Below, in pieces: positions 37,701 through 47,015 of a stretch of 64,000 nt of DNA; the first letter of the stretch is position 1; every line of letters begins with the position of its first letter. The translations under genes were made by a program, and so were the position numbers. The notes under the pieces are model-generated. The model saw only the letters and a list, made by a program, of their open reading frames with translations. It made no database searches and was not told where the DNA came from. The DNA lies in NCBI GenBank assembly GCA_009760855.2, contig WPIO01000116.1, positions 346,001 through 410,000 of the forward strand. The letters are read 5' to 3'. The stretch is from Cristatella mucedo. Its lineage: Eukaryota; Bryozoa; Phylactolaemata; Cristatellidae.

Positions 37701-38243
37701 TGGACCACCTGATCGCGGATAAGTAACCCCTTGGTTTTTAGCGAGCGGACATTTAGTAGGCGGAATTTAAGAGGCTGTCCAACAACTGGGCGACGGCGAT
37801 GAAGTGGCTCGTATTCTCTACCGTTTGCGTCCGGCCCGGCGGACGCTGGCTCTTCGAATTTGAATTGGACCTTGGTAACGGCCGTGGGACGACGTTTCAC
37901 AACGTGCTGGGCTACAGCGGGTGGGCTACTACCGCAACAAGTACTATTTAGCGCTTTAAACTTATGAGTCGTAGGTTTGATAGCCGAGCTGTTGATGGGG
38001 CGAACGCAGGATGCAGGAAGGTTCTCACTGACCCGCCGGAGAAGGCCCGCCGGTAGGTATCGACTAATGGCGACATCGCTTCTTATGCTAAGCAGGTCCT
38101 GTTTTGTGTAGCATATCCGAGGACAGCTCATAAATAGTCACAGCGAAGATAGCAGCGGAATACCCGAAGGTATTACGGAGAAATCAAGTAAAGGTCCACA
38201 CCACGCTAGGAGTCGCCCGAGGCCGCTCTTTAGCGCTGGGAGG
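34717..38243 (-). mobile_element. LINE family B (L2/CR1-type), near full length
   Basis: About 3.5 kb on the minus strand with a (ATTAC)n 3' tail (34717-34750), a single long ORF and about 110 bp before the ORF start. Both ends are fixed by comparison with the right arm of the inverted repeat, where host sequence runs uninterrupted through the matching point near 52976. No clear target-site duplication is visible (0-1 bp). It is the best-preserved mobile element in the window. Confidence 0.93.
34793..38131 (-). pseudogene. LINE B endonuclease-reverse transcriptase ORF, one in-frame stop
   Basis: Single polyprotein frame of 1113 codons from ATG 38131, interrupted only by TAA at 36197-36199; both parts are in the same frame. 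Order: an N-terminal region of about 115 residues; APE-type endonuclease (LLNVRSLKTKG, LLTETWM, GGGVAIVV, IYRPPSG, LIVGDFNIHVDN, GHILDLVI, LSDHCSV); basic linker; RT ([20 protein letters not shown] before the stop; FQSGFKRQHSTETALL, LSAAFDTMDHEVLLERL, VPQGSVLGPLLFSIY and catalytic [12 protein letters not shown] after it); C-terminal region ending ECTIQNSPA. The endonuclease nicks the target and RT primes on it. The nonsense codon falls early in RT, so this copy should be inactive unless read through. Confidence 0.95.
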
Positions 38244-38731
38244 AATGGCCACGTTTTATTAATGCTAAAACCATCAATTGTTGGTAGTTCTATTACCATA
38301 CTTTAGATAAAAACAAAGCACGTTAAGAACTTGAGAAAACATTCAAAATATAAAGAATCATTATCTTTATTAAAAACATCTCAAATATCAACAGGTTTTA
38401 TTAAAGAGTTTTTTCTATCAATCTATTCAGCAAAGAGATGCATCACGATCCGGAGTGCTTGCATATAGCCGAGGCAGTAGTTAGGATCTTCACGATGGAA
38501 TATTCTGTAATTGACGAAAGTAAGATATTCATTAGCAACGATATTTCACGCGACAGCATGCTGCTGCTGCATTTTTCGAGAAAGATGTATTTTAGGCTGA
38601 AACTAAAAAATTTGCGAAGTGGCCGAGCCACTAGGGAAACATGTCTTCACCATATGGTAAAGTGCAACCTACAGTAAGAGGCAAACCTATAGTAAATGGC
38701 AACCCCATACCTACTTTCCCCTCGACCATCA

Positions 38732-38921
38732 CCTAAAAGTAAGTTATATCCGAATTTCCATCAAACCAGCAACCTCTGAACTCATGCTCAATAACCACGA
38801 TGGCTGTAAGCCCTACATTTATTCCATCATGACTTTCGAGTCTATCACCATTGAAAAAATGCTTGATGGTCTGGCAGGTTTTGGAGTTAATAACAACCAT
38901 CCCTAAGCCTAAAAATAACAT
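38732..38921 (-). other. 62-codon ORF conserved in both arms (left copy)
   Basis: Frame 38921-38733 encodes 62 residues (..VINSKTCQTIKHFF..., ...EHEFRGCWFDGN...). The right arm keeps the same frame and stop at 52295-52483 with eight substitutions and no indel. A TTTTTAG just inside the start could act as a splice acceptor. I do not recognise the family, and conservation may simply reflect the recent duplication. Confidence 0.3.
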
Positions 38922-39527
38922 GTTAAATCTAACATTGTTTTAAATTTCAAGTGAAGGTCTGCACATACTTATAAGGCTGAGTACCTATAATTTACAAAGT
39001 TCCCTGTAACATACTAGCTCATTCACATCGCCTCCTTGAAAAGTCATGCTGTTAAGCTTGATGACAACGTCTACTGTAAATTGATTGCACAAAATAACTT
39101 TTCTTACAATGTCCCGGTCATCAGTTAATCACCAAAATGTGGAATTTTATTTGCAACTAGTTTGTTCTAACTAGTGAACTTCCATAGCTGACACATTTAT
39201 GGCGACTCTCGGACTTCCCGTTAAGGTGTCAGAGGAAAGAATAGCTACATTGTAATTTCATGGTAGATAACATGCAGTTAAACTTCATTTTTTATTTCTA
39301 ATGGTAATCAAAATATCTTATTTTACACTGCTATTGACTGCCTAACCATGACCAAAATTATTAGGTCCTCTTCTAGACACTGAAATAGCCTGAAACAGGA
39401 AAATTAGTTTTTTTTTAAATTCTCAAACCAGTTAATCAGAAAGTGCGATCAATGCATAAGGATATATTTTTTCTTTCTGTGTTTCAATGTTTATGTGTTT
39501 TGTTTGTGGGTGTGAATGTGTGTGTGC

Positions 39528-39560
<33 letters not shown>

Positions 39561-39576
39561 GACAGAGACAGAGACA

Positions 39577-39608
<32 letters not shown>

Positions 39609-39610
39609 AC
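39528..39610. repeat. (CAGA)n and (GA)n microsatellite
   Basis: ACAGACAGAC run followed by GAGAGAGA. It is the counterpart of the much longer (CT)n tract at 51497-51660 in the right arm, so the tract changed greatly in length after the duplication. Confidence 0.92.
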
Positions 39611-39629
39611 AAGTAATATTAGCAAATGC

Positions 39630-39786
39630 AGTAGCTGATTTAACAGCCTCTTTTTAATAGCATCAGAAGAGCTTTTACGACTATCAACATCGCTTGCAGT
39701 GGCAATAAACAATCGCTTACTCCGTGATTCGAACCCGCAACCTCGTAACTGAGGTCGTAAAAAACATCCGCCTTACCAATTACGTA
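39630..39786 (-). repeat. SINE1 copy just downstream of the left defensin-like gene
   Basis: GTAGCTGATTTAACAGCCTC end, GTGATTCGAACCCGCAACCTCG core, CCTTACCAATTACGTACC head. It starts within about 3 bp of the stop codon on the gene strand. The right-arm gene has the same SINE at the same place (51324-51475), so it was there before the duplication and probably forms part of the 3' UTR. Confidence 0.85.
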
Positions 39787-39788
39787 CC

Positions 39789-40343
39789 TTAACTGCCCTT
39801 CATGATACCAGATTTGATGCAGCACAAACGTTTTCTGGGACATCTGTAGCTTTTTTTCCAGCTAAATCCGAATGGGCACCTGAGACCAACTTTGAGCATG
39901 CATTGTCCACCAGCAAGTTGGCAACTTTGTTGACCTGAAATGAAATTAACCGTGGCCTACAACACACCATTGCACTCTCTCCAGGCACTGGAAATATCAC
40001 TGCAATTACTAGAGCGTCATCTTTACTTGTTCAAATTATGCAATCGCAAACACATTATGCTATCACTAGATCTTTATAAATATTGTATTAGGAGAAACGC
40101 ATGAACCGCCAAATCGCAGGGATATTGTATGACAGCAGGAGTGCTGGATGTAAACTCACGCTTTTCATCATCACCTTCGTCAGCTTCTTCTTCGATGTCG
40201 TTCTGTAAGTCTCCATCGTCGAAGCTCAGGTTGGCACTGTCAGAGTCGATGTCACCACTGTTGGCATTATCATTTGTCAGCTCACCTAGCAAAGCGACGG
40301 TAGCTAAGGCCAGCACTAGGCAGATTGCCAACACTCGAGCCAT
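39789..40343 (-). CDS. Beta-defensin-like secreted cationic peptide, copy 1
   Basis: Two exons: 40343-40160 (184 bp) and 39934-39789 (146 bp), separated by a 225-bp GT-AG intron in phase 1; precursor 109 residues. Exon 1: signal peptide (MARVLAICLVLALATVALLG, about 20 residues), then an acidic Asp/Glu/Asn/Ser-rich propiece ending in DDEK. The Arg of the Lys-Arg processing site is split by the intron (C|GT). Exon 2: a 47-residue mature peptide beginning Gln-Gln, cysteines at 4, 11, 19, 31, 37, 38 (C-x6-C-x7-C-x11-C-x5-CC), a Gly-Gly before Cys11, ten Lys/Arg and no acidic residue (net about +10). Spacing is close to beta-defensins and related channel-acting peptides; secretion and antimicrobial action are inferred. 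Alternative: a venom-type or signalling peptide with the same fold. Left arm of the inverted repeat, divergent from copy 2. Confidence 0.85.
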
Positions 40344-40388
40344 CCTGCATGAATGAGAGGAGAACAACTGGAGTTTGAGCTAGCGGAG

Positions 40389-40396
40389 CTTTTGTA
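40389..40396 (-). promoter_or_regulatory. Degenerate TATA box of copy 1
   Basis: TACAAAAG on the minus strand, 46 bp upstream of the start codon, at the position where copy 2 has TATAAAAG. The surrounding promoter is nearly identical between the arms, so a T-to-C change in the TATA core distinguishes the two promoters. Confidence 0.65.
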
Positions 40397-40876
40397 ATGA
40401 TTTAGCGATGACCTAATCGGAGCACATGCCAAGCTTTCGAGAATTTTCCAGCGTGGCAAGATACTTCCTTGAAAATAGAGAGGGACTGAACTCCTAGAGG
40501 CTGATGATGCATGACTTCTGCGTAAGACCTCACTACTGGGGCATGATGGGAAAAGGGACAACAGTCCGATCCTAACCCAATAAAAGCACCCCAGAACAAA
40601 GCCAGTGAAATGCATTTTTGTTAGTTTTTTCTCGCTTGATCAGCTTCTATGTAAAGATCATCGAATCTGTGCCACGGTTTTGCATATAAGAGTTTAAGTT
40701 TTTTTAAAGCTGAAATCATTACTGCACTGCGAGGCTAATCTCTAACAATTAAGGCGAGAAAGTCCGTCAATGCTTTACTATGTCGGACAGGAAGATGGCG
40801 ACCAGTACTTTTGGGAGTGACTTGGACAAGAGTGTAATTCGGTGGGTTCGACGATTTACTGCAATCAACCGCAATC

Positions 40877-41110
40877 TACTCTTTGCAGTGAGCTGGTTTG
40901 GTCTAGCGGTTAAGGTGCTCGCCCCGACCAAGGTCTGACTGAGGTCTTGGGCTCGAGCCAGAGGCACATGTGAAGCGCCTGAATAGAGATTAAGTTCTCT
41001 TATGGCGCTATACAAATGAATTATATTTTAAATGTAAAGCGCCTAGAGAGAGATTGAGTTCTCTGAGGGCGCTTTATCACGTGAATTATTATTACTATTA
41101 TTCTTACTCT
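40877..41110 (+). mobile_element. SINE2 with LINE A-type tail, inserted in the left arm only
   Basis: tRNA-like head (TGGTCTAGCGGTTAAGGTGC as A-box region, GGGCTCGAGCC as B box), then two successive LINE A-type 3' tails: one with GCGCCTGAATAGAG...TGGCGCTATAC, one with AAAGCGCCTAGAGAGAG...GGGCGCTTTATC followed by ATTATTATT. The pair TACTCT flanks it (40877-40882 and 41105-41110). The right arm has one uninterrupted copy of that site at 50256-50261. Confidence 0.88.
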
Positions 41111-41717
41111 AATTAGACTACAGTGAACCCAACTTTGGTATCGCCGAGCTCACATCTTTTGTGGATATTGTAGTACATCATCGATTTCATTGATACGCCA
41201 GATTTCAAGCCATTGTGAGCGCACGCCCACTTATTCAAACGTGCAGCTATGACTGAGCCCTGTACCACAATCCACTCTAGTTCGCCTTAAATCCATCAGA
41301 AACCAGCAGCTCAAATCTGAAAAAAGTTTTTATATAAAGCTACGCATCATTTAAATGGACTGAAATGGAATAATGGAATTTAAATGGACTGAAATAGAAT
41401 GAAGCGACCCGGGACCAAACTTTAATTCACAGCAATCCGCTGCATGCCATTGTACTATAAAAAAATCCTGTGCGAAAAGATTATTTTTCGATTGCCCATG
41501 ACCCCACACTCTGCGAAAATTTTACGCACACAATGTCTGTTGCATTGTTGCACCTCAGTCCTCGTGCAGCTCGCTGCAATCGGCAGTAATAGAAATGTAA
41601 TGTAAAATAGAAAAGTAAAATAATGAAATAAAGAAATGTAATTTAAAATAGAAAGTAATGGAAAATACTGCAATCCTTTCCAATCCACTGCAAAGCAAAT
41701 AGAAACAGATTTCGCCG

Positions 41718-41853
41718 AGTTCCTCTTTTATTGCGCATTGAAGCGTTGGTGCGTTGAGCGAATGCCGACTAGCAATCAGAAATATTGAGTTCCGCTTTTA
41801 TTGGGCATTGAAGCGTTGGTGCGTTGAGCGAATGCTGACTGGAAATCAGAAAT
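41718..41853. repeat. Tandem duplication, two units of about 67 bp
   Basis: Units share GCATTGAAGCGTTGGTGCG and TTGAGCGAATGC.GACT. The right arm contains only one unit (about 49620-49690), so the duplication arose after the arms separated or one unit was lost. Confidence 0.85.
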
Positions 41854-42683
41854 TGTGCATCCGTGCATTGTGGCTATGTGCGGCAGTCGCCCAAAATGAC
41901 ATGGGGAAACCAACAGGAAGCTCTAATTTAGATTGCATGTAAGACCAGATTAATAAGGACATAGACTAGATCAGAGTGCACCCGAAAGGTTTCGCTCGAT
42001 TGTGCATATGCATACTCGTTCGATCTGCCAGTGAACTCGACTGCAAAGGCCCAATACCGTACTGCAATCCACCACAACCTGCGGCAAAGCGTTCAGAACG
42101 AGTACAATAGAAGCGCTCTAGTTATGATTGCACGCTGCACAATTCTTCAGTTTTTGTGCACTCCCGCGATTTCATTTGTCATTTTTCTAAAAATGTTGTC
42201 CTATTTGTCATCCTTTACAAGTATTAGATTTGTATACCAATTCATGCAGAATTTTATTGAAGCTAGTATCTTAATATTATACTTGTTTCCTGAACCTTAT
42301 CATCCGTATTCGCATGTCGCTTCTGGATTAGGCTTACATTTGGCCATTCTATCACAAAGGCTATTTTCGAAAATCAGATGGGATGTAAAAACTTACAATT
42401 TTATCAGAATGCTAGATTAGGTGAATCAACCCTACGAAATCCCATGGGCTCAAAACATTGCTAGAAGGGCCAAACAGATCAGGACATGCAATTTATTTGC
42501 TTATCTAGTTTTGATGGAGATGTTGATGAGGTGAATGTCGCATATTTCTGCACCTTTTATCAGCAATATGATGCCTGTGTTTAGTATTTCTAACCTGAGT
42601 CTGCAGACTAGCCTCATTTACGCAGCACCGTGTTTATCACGTCTCTCAATATCAGCCACTTGTAAATTTGGATCATTCTAGAT

Positions 42684-42869
42684 CATAGGTTCTCAACCAG
42701 TGGGTCGCGACGCCTTTGGGGTCGAACGACCCTTTCACAGGGGTAGCCTAAGACCATCGGAAAACACGCATTTCCACATTTCGTGCACAATAATATTACG
42801 TTTTAGCGTGCCCACAACATTAGGAACTGTATTAAAGGGTCGCGGCATTAGAAAGGTTCAGAACCACTG
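42684..42869. mobile_element. hAT-family MITE, SPIN-like
   Basis: 186 bp with imperfect 15-bp terminal inverted repeats (CATAGGTTCTCAACC against CAGTGGTTCTGAACC) and an 8-bp target duplication TTCTAGAT / TTCTAGAC (42676-42683 and 42870-42877). Inside are GTGGGTCGCGACGCC, CGAACGACCCTTTCACAGG and CTAAGACCATCGGAAAACAC, and near the other end AAAGGGTCGCGGCATTAG. These resemble, from memory, the SPIN/Charlie-like hAT elements known from vertebrates and some invertebrates. No transposase; non-autonomous. Confidence 0.82.
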
Positions 42870-43130
42870 TTCTAGACGATTATAAATTGCTACTAAACGG
42901 TTTTCAGCATGAGAGAGCTCTCGCTGGCTTCCCCATCACGACTTCTAGTCTCTGCAGGCCTTGACTTAAAGCTAGTTAAACCATCACCATTATAAATCCC
43001 AATGGCCCACAAATCTGCGGCAGGGCCATGCACTCAACTGGGTCATATACTGGCCTCAGCAGCTCTAACAGAACCAAACTCCTGGGCCGTAAACAAGCCA
43101 TAGCTGGAATAACTAAATTTAAAAAAGAAA

Positions 43131-43298
43131 TTCTAGCTGATTAAACCGCCTCTTTTGTATGGCGACAGAAGAGCCTTTACAGCTATCACCACCCCTTGCA
43201 GTGGCAATAAAGGATCGCCCACCACAGGAATCGAACCCACGACATCAGGACCGAGGTCGTGAAAGCAACCGCCTTACCTAGTGTGCCATCATGGCTCA
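43131..43298 (-). repeat. SINE1 copy
   Basis: CTAGCTGATTAAACCGCCTC end, GGAATCGAACCCACGACATC core, CCTTACCTAGTGTGCCATC head. Confidence 0.87.
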
Positions 43299-43417
43299 CA
43301 TAACTTAGCCATAAACTGGCCACGACCAAAATAACAACGCTACAAACACAACTGGCAAATTTACTACCATTAGGAAAGTCAACGAACCAGCCCCAGTAGC
43401 CAGATGTACGTTGCCAT

Positions 43418-44536
43418 GGGTTTTCTCCATTTATACACTACCTCTGGGAAAAGTGATTAAGGCCCATGGAATAGGATATCACTTCTATGCTGACGATACT
43501 CAGTTGTATTTGTCATTTAAACCGTCGGAATCTGCTGCAGCAACTGAGAAACTGGATGCTTGCCTTGCCGATATTCGATCCTGGACGTCGGAAAATTTCC
43601 TGAAATTAAATGACGATAAAACCGAACTGCTTCTCATAGGACACCCTAAGCGTGTGGCTGGATTAAAAGGCTTTGCTGTTCTAATAAGCGATGCTATTGT
43701 GCGACCTTCACCACGTGCTCGTAATCTAGGTGTCGTGTTCGACAGCTGCCTCAATTTCAAAAGCTTCATTCAGAAGACTGCCTCTACAGCTAGCCATCAC
43801 ATCCGATCCCTATCCAAGATTAGAAGCTGTCTCCCACAGTGGCTTGTAAAAAATTTAACTAGCTCTTTAGTTCTGTCTCGGCTTGATTATTGTAATTCCC
43901 TTTTTGCTGGGCTACCAAAGAAAGCTATAATGCCCCTACAGCTGACTATGAATATGGCTGCAAGGCTGGTCTTCAAGTCCCAGCGGTTTGAGCACGTGTC
44001 ACCTTTGCTGAAAGAGCTAGGACGGTTGCCGGTTGAGCAAAGGATACGGAGCAAAGTTCTTACGCTGACTCACAAGGCCCGCCACGGCTTGGCTCCTTCG
44101 TACCTAGCTGAACTGCTACATCAGTTTCAGCCTGTTCGTGCCCCAAGGTCCTGTCTGGACAATACATTAGCTGTCCCATTCTCCGCTTAAAGACAATTGG
44201 CGACTGAAGCTGTAGCTCTGCAGGTCCTAGACTGTGGAACTCGCTTCCACAATTCTTACGCAACGACAACTACTCTCCTACTGCCGACTATGGCACATCC
44301 TTTTCAGCAGTCCTGAGCTGCTACTTCTATGCTACTCACTACCTCGACTGCTCTTCTGACTCTGCTATGCTTCCCACTTTCTCTTTGTTGCGTGAGACAA
44401 AGTCTGTTGGCTACCGAATGCGTACCGAAAGCCGCTTAGGCTGTGAGTGTGCTATACAAAACTCTCCTGCGTAACACCCACATGGTCTTTATGACTTTGC
44501 GGAGTTACAGACGGAGATACATTACATTACATTGGA
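43418..44536 (+). mobile_element. LINE B, 5'-truncated copy, plus orientation
   Basis: Runs from the end of RT motif VLGPLLFSIY through [15 protein letters not shown] to the C terminus and the ATTAC-repeat tail (44524-44536). The frame is open to 44190, then shifts by a 1-bp loss relative to the 34.7-kb copy (near 44180). It is strongly similar to that copy and lies in the spacer of the inverted duplication. Confidence 0.92.
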
Positions 44537-44539
44537 CGC

Positions 44540-45950
44540 AGCAAGGGCGTTGCTGGATTCGTTTATCGTGAAAGTAGAAATCCGTCAGCACTTTAGAAGA
44601 ATGCCGAGCGCACTTCGGGAATTCAACTTATATTTCCCAGCTACATGTTTGCGGCCATTTCTGCTTTAAGTAAATGACGGCCTGAAGCGAAAAGATATGG
44701 CAGCGTCAGCAACTGATATCGAATAAGAACCGACAAAAGTTGCCGATACATCGCCGATCTAGTGGCGATGGAGATCGAGAGATATGAGCTTGTGAAAAGC
44801 CTAACATGACTATCACTGCTTCGCGTACAAGCCTTCATTCCTTGAAAGGTATTAATTAAAAGTCAGAAGTAGCTCTGGGGTTTCTCTTTTCCATTCGTGT
44901 TGGCCTTTGCATTATAAGGTTCAGATTAAGACATGTTTTTTTACATTTGTCAATGTTTCCGGTAGTTCTCTGTACATTTTCTGTGCACCTTTGCCTACTT
45001 AATAGGGTTTGTTTCAATGCATGTAACTAGTCACGAGTCTCATTAATACGAAGCTGAGTTACCTATACTACTTGTTACCCAAATTTTAATTGTGAGCTAC
45101 CTGTCGTGTTCTTTCGAACGTTTTTATAAGTATGATGCTTAATTTTTCCTGCATGCTTAAGCATGGTAATTTGCTATTTATAGACTCTTGGCTATTAATT
45201 TTTTCTTCCAATCATTTGGAAAGCGCCAGGATATAGATTATTGTGTGAATGCTACAGAACACATTGTTGATTATTATGAAAATATCAGCTAATGACGTGC
45301 TGGTTAGACTGTGAATTATGGACTGGTAGCTATTAAATAGAGATACTGTTTCTGGCTGATCAAAATCTCCCAATGTCAATTATCTGCACCAAGAATATGG
45401 GAGAGTTTTTACATAAATGTGGTTGTGGTTGGCTCTTATTGCTGCTGCCAGGGTCACTGCTTGCTGGGAGAGCGGGAAGTTTGACGATGCTAATGCTTAT
45501 CTATATACCCTGTCAGGTTTTAGTCCGATATTCAGAACGAAATCAGGTCTATAGTTTACATAAGACGGTTTGGTTCGTGATCAGTAAGGAAAGATCCCTT
45601 GACGAGCTGCATATTTGCATATTGTGCAACTGTTGGTTACCGTAACGGGCTAGGACTGTTATTATGTTGCTAAGAGCTGTTATGAACCACTGTACCTATG
45701 TAGTGAACGGCACGAAGAGCTGCTGAACGGCCATCTATGCATTCATGTTCACTTTCTGTTTGTCTTCTGTCCTACTGAGAAGTAATCGATAGGGTCATCA
45801 GAAATATCCGCCGTCCAGCAGCTCGATTAGATAAAACAACTCATTTAAAAGATTAGTAAAAATGAACACTTCCTCGGTTCATTAAGACGAGATTTACAAG
45901 AAGCCTCAAAAAGCATTCAACCACTCACAGACCCATTCTGGATGACTTCA
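44540..45950. other. Spacer, no gene recognised
   Basis: A 90-codon frame (45373-45645) has a hydrophobic stretch but no motif that I recognise. No repeat family assigned. Confidence 0.4.
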
Positions 45951-46069
45951 TGCACCACCTCATTCGGCGTTCAGTTAGTCAGTTAGTTGGAATGTCAGAA
46001 AGATTCAAGCCAAAGCTTCATGCAGAAACTCGAAGCCACGATCTCAATAGCACATGCCTGTGTCGATGG

Positions 46070-46745
46070 TCAGGCTCAGTGGTTAAAGTGCTCACCACAA
46101 ACTTTGGTGTCGCTTTCGACAGCGGCCTAAATTTTAAGAGCTTCACTTAGAAGACTGTTTCTACAGCTAGCATCGGGTCCGACCCTTTTTTCGGGATCAA
46201 TATCTGTCTTCCACGATAGGTGGAAAAAACGTTTAACTAGCTCCTTAGCTCTGTCTCGGCTTGATTCTTGTAATTCTCATTTGGCTAGGCCACCAAAAAA
46301 AGCAACTAGGCCACTGCAAGTACCTATCAATAATATTGCAAGGCTAGTTTTCAAGTCCCATATGTTTGAGCACGTGTCTTCTTTGTTAAAAGAGCTAGGA
46401 TGGCTGCCGGTTGATCAACAGATACAGCTAAGACCTGTTTAAAGTTATTCTAATTGTTATTTGACCATACCCCGTAAGAAATTACGTGCCTATGGACATC
46501 TAAACGCTTATCGCTTCGGGCTGCTGGGTCTCCCACGCCGGTCATAGGGCTCAGTATTACACTCTTTTCTTAATTGGGATAATAGACTCCTTATTTCAGT
46601 CTCAACGCTCATCACCAAATCACAAGCAGTGAGACTACATCAAGGCCGCTGCTAGGTCTCCGGTCGCATGTCTTCCTTTAAAGCAAATGTAAAGCGCACA
46701 GAAAGACATTGATTTCTCTCTGGGCTCTTCATCGAGTGTGTCATG
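46070..46745 (+). repeat. Mosaic of SINE2 head, LINE B, inverted repeat X and LINE A tail
   Basis: 46070-46105 resembles the SINE2 head (GGCTCAGTGGTTAAAGTGCTC). 46110-46440 matches LINE B (GTGTCGC.TTCGACAGCGGCC). 46430-46550 is the inverse of repeat X at 49005-49105 (TTACGTGCCTATGGACATC). 46680-46745 is a LINE A-type tail (GCAAATGTAAAGCGC). All pieces are decayed. Confidence 0.7.
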
Positions 46746-46805
46746 ATTGTTTGTATGTTTAGCTATTGCCATACAGTCGTAGTTGTACCTTTGCTTTGTT
46801 CTCTA

Positions 46806-47015
46806 TTAGCCCTCGAGCATGTCAATTTCTCTCAACTCTCTTTCTGCATGTATTGATGCAATCCGCACAGTGGTGGCAGCACACTTTCTTCGATTGAGTG
46901 ATGATGAAACTGACTTACAGCTTATGGGCGAATAAAGTGTGAGTCGGAAATCGGAAAGGTTAACTCTCACAATTGGCTCTGCCAGCATATCTCTTGTTGA
47001 ATCTGCACTAAATCG
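46806..47015 (+). mobile_element. LINE A RT fragment, plus orientation
   Basis: Reads LNSLSACIDAIRTVVAAHFL then LSDDETDLQLMG, the segment after the YADD box in LINE A. It abuts the next copy head-to-head. Confidence 0.8.

Larger units (their letters stand above)
34165..42248. repeat. Left arm of a large inverted duplication
   Basis: Matches the reverse complement of about 49222-53540 along its length, by eye at high identity with small indels, from TCAGCCAATTTTATCTATTTCC at the left edge to TGTATACCAATTCATGCA at the right edge. It is longer than its partner because it contains a LINE B (34717-38243), a SINE2 (40883-41110) and a tandem duplication (about 41718-41853). Confidence 0.9.

Noticed and set aside
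38438-38677. 79-codon frame in the left arm (and its reverse in the right arm)
   Set aside because: Both strands are open in both arms; the end differs by indels and there is no motif, so no basis for a gene call.
39800-40000. 66-codon frame covering defensin-like exon 2 of copy 1
   Set aside because: It is in the wrong frame; the spliced phase-1 frame gives the six-cysteine peptide, and this one hides it.
42031-42420. 129-codon hydrophobic frame at the outer end of the left arm
   Set aside because: Broken in the matching right-arm sequence and without a recognised motif.
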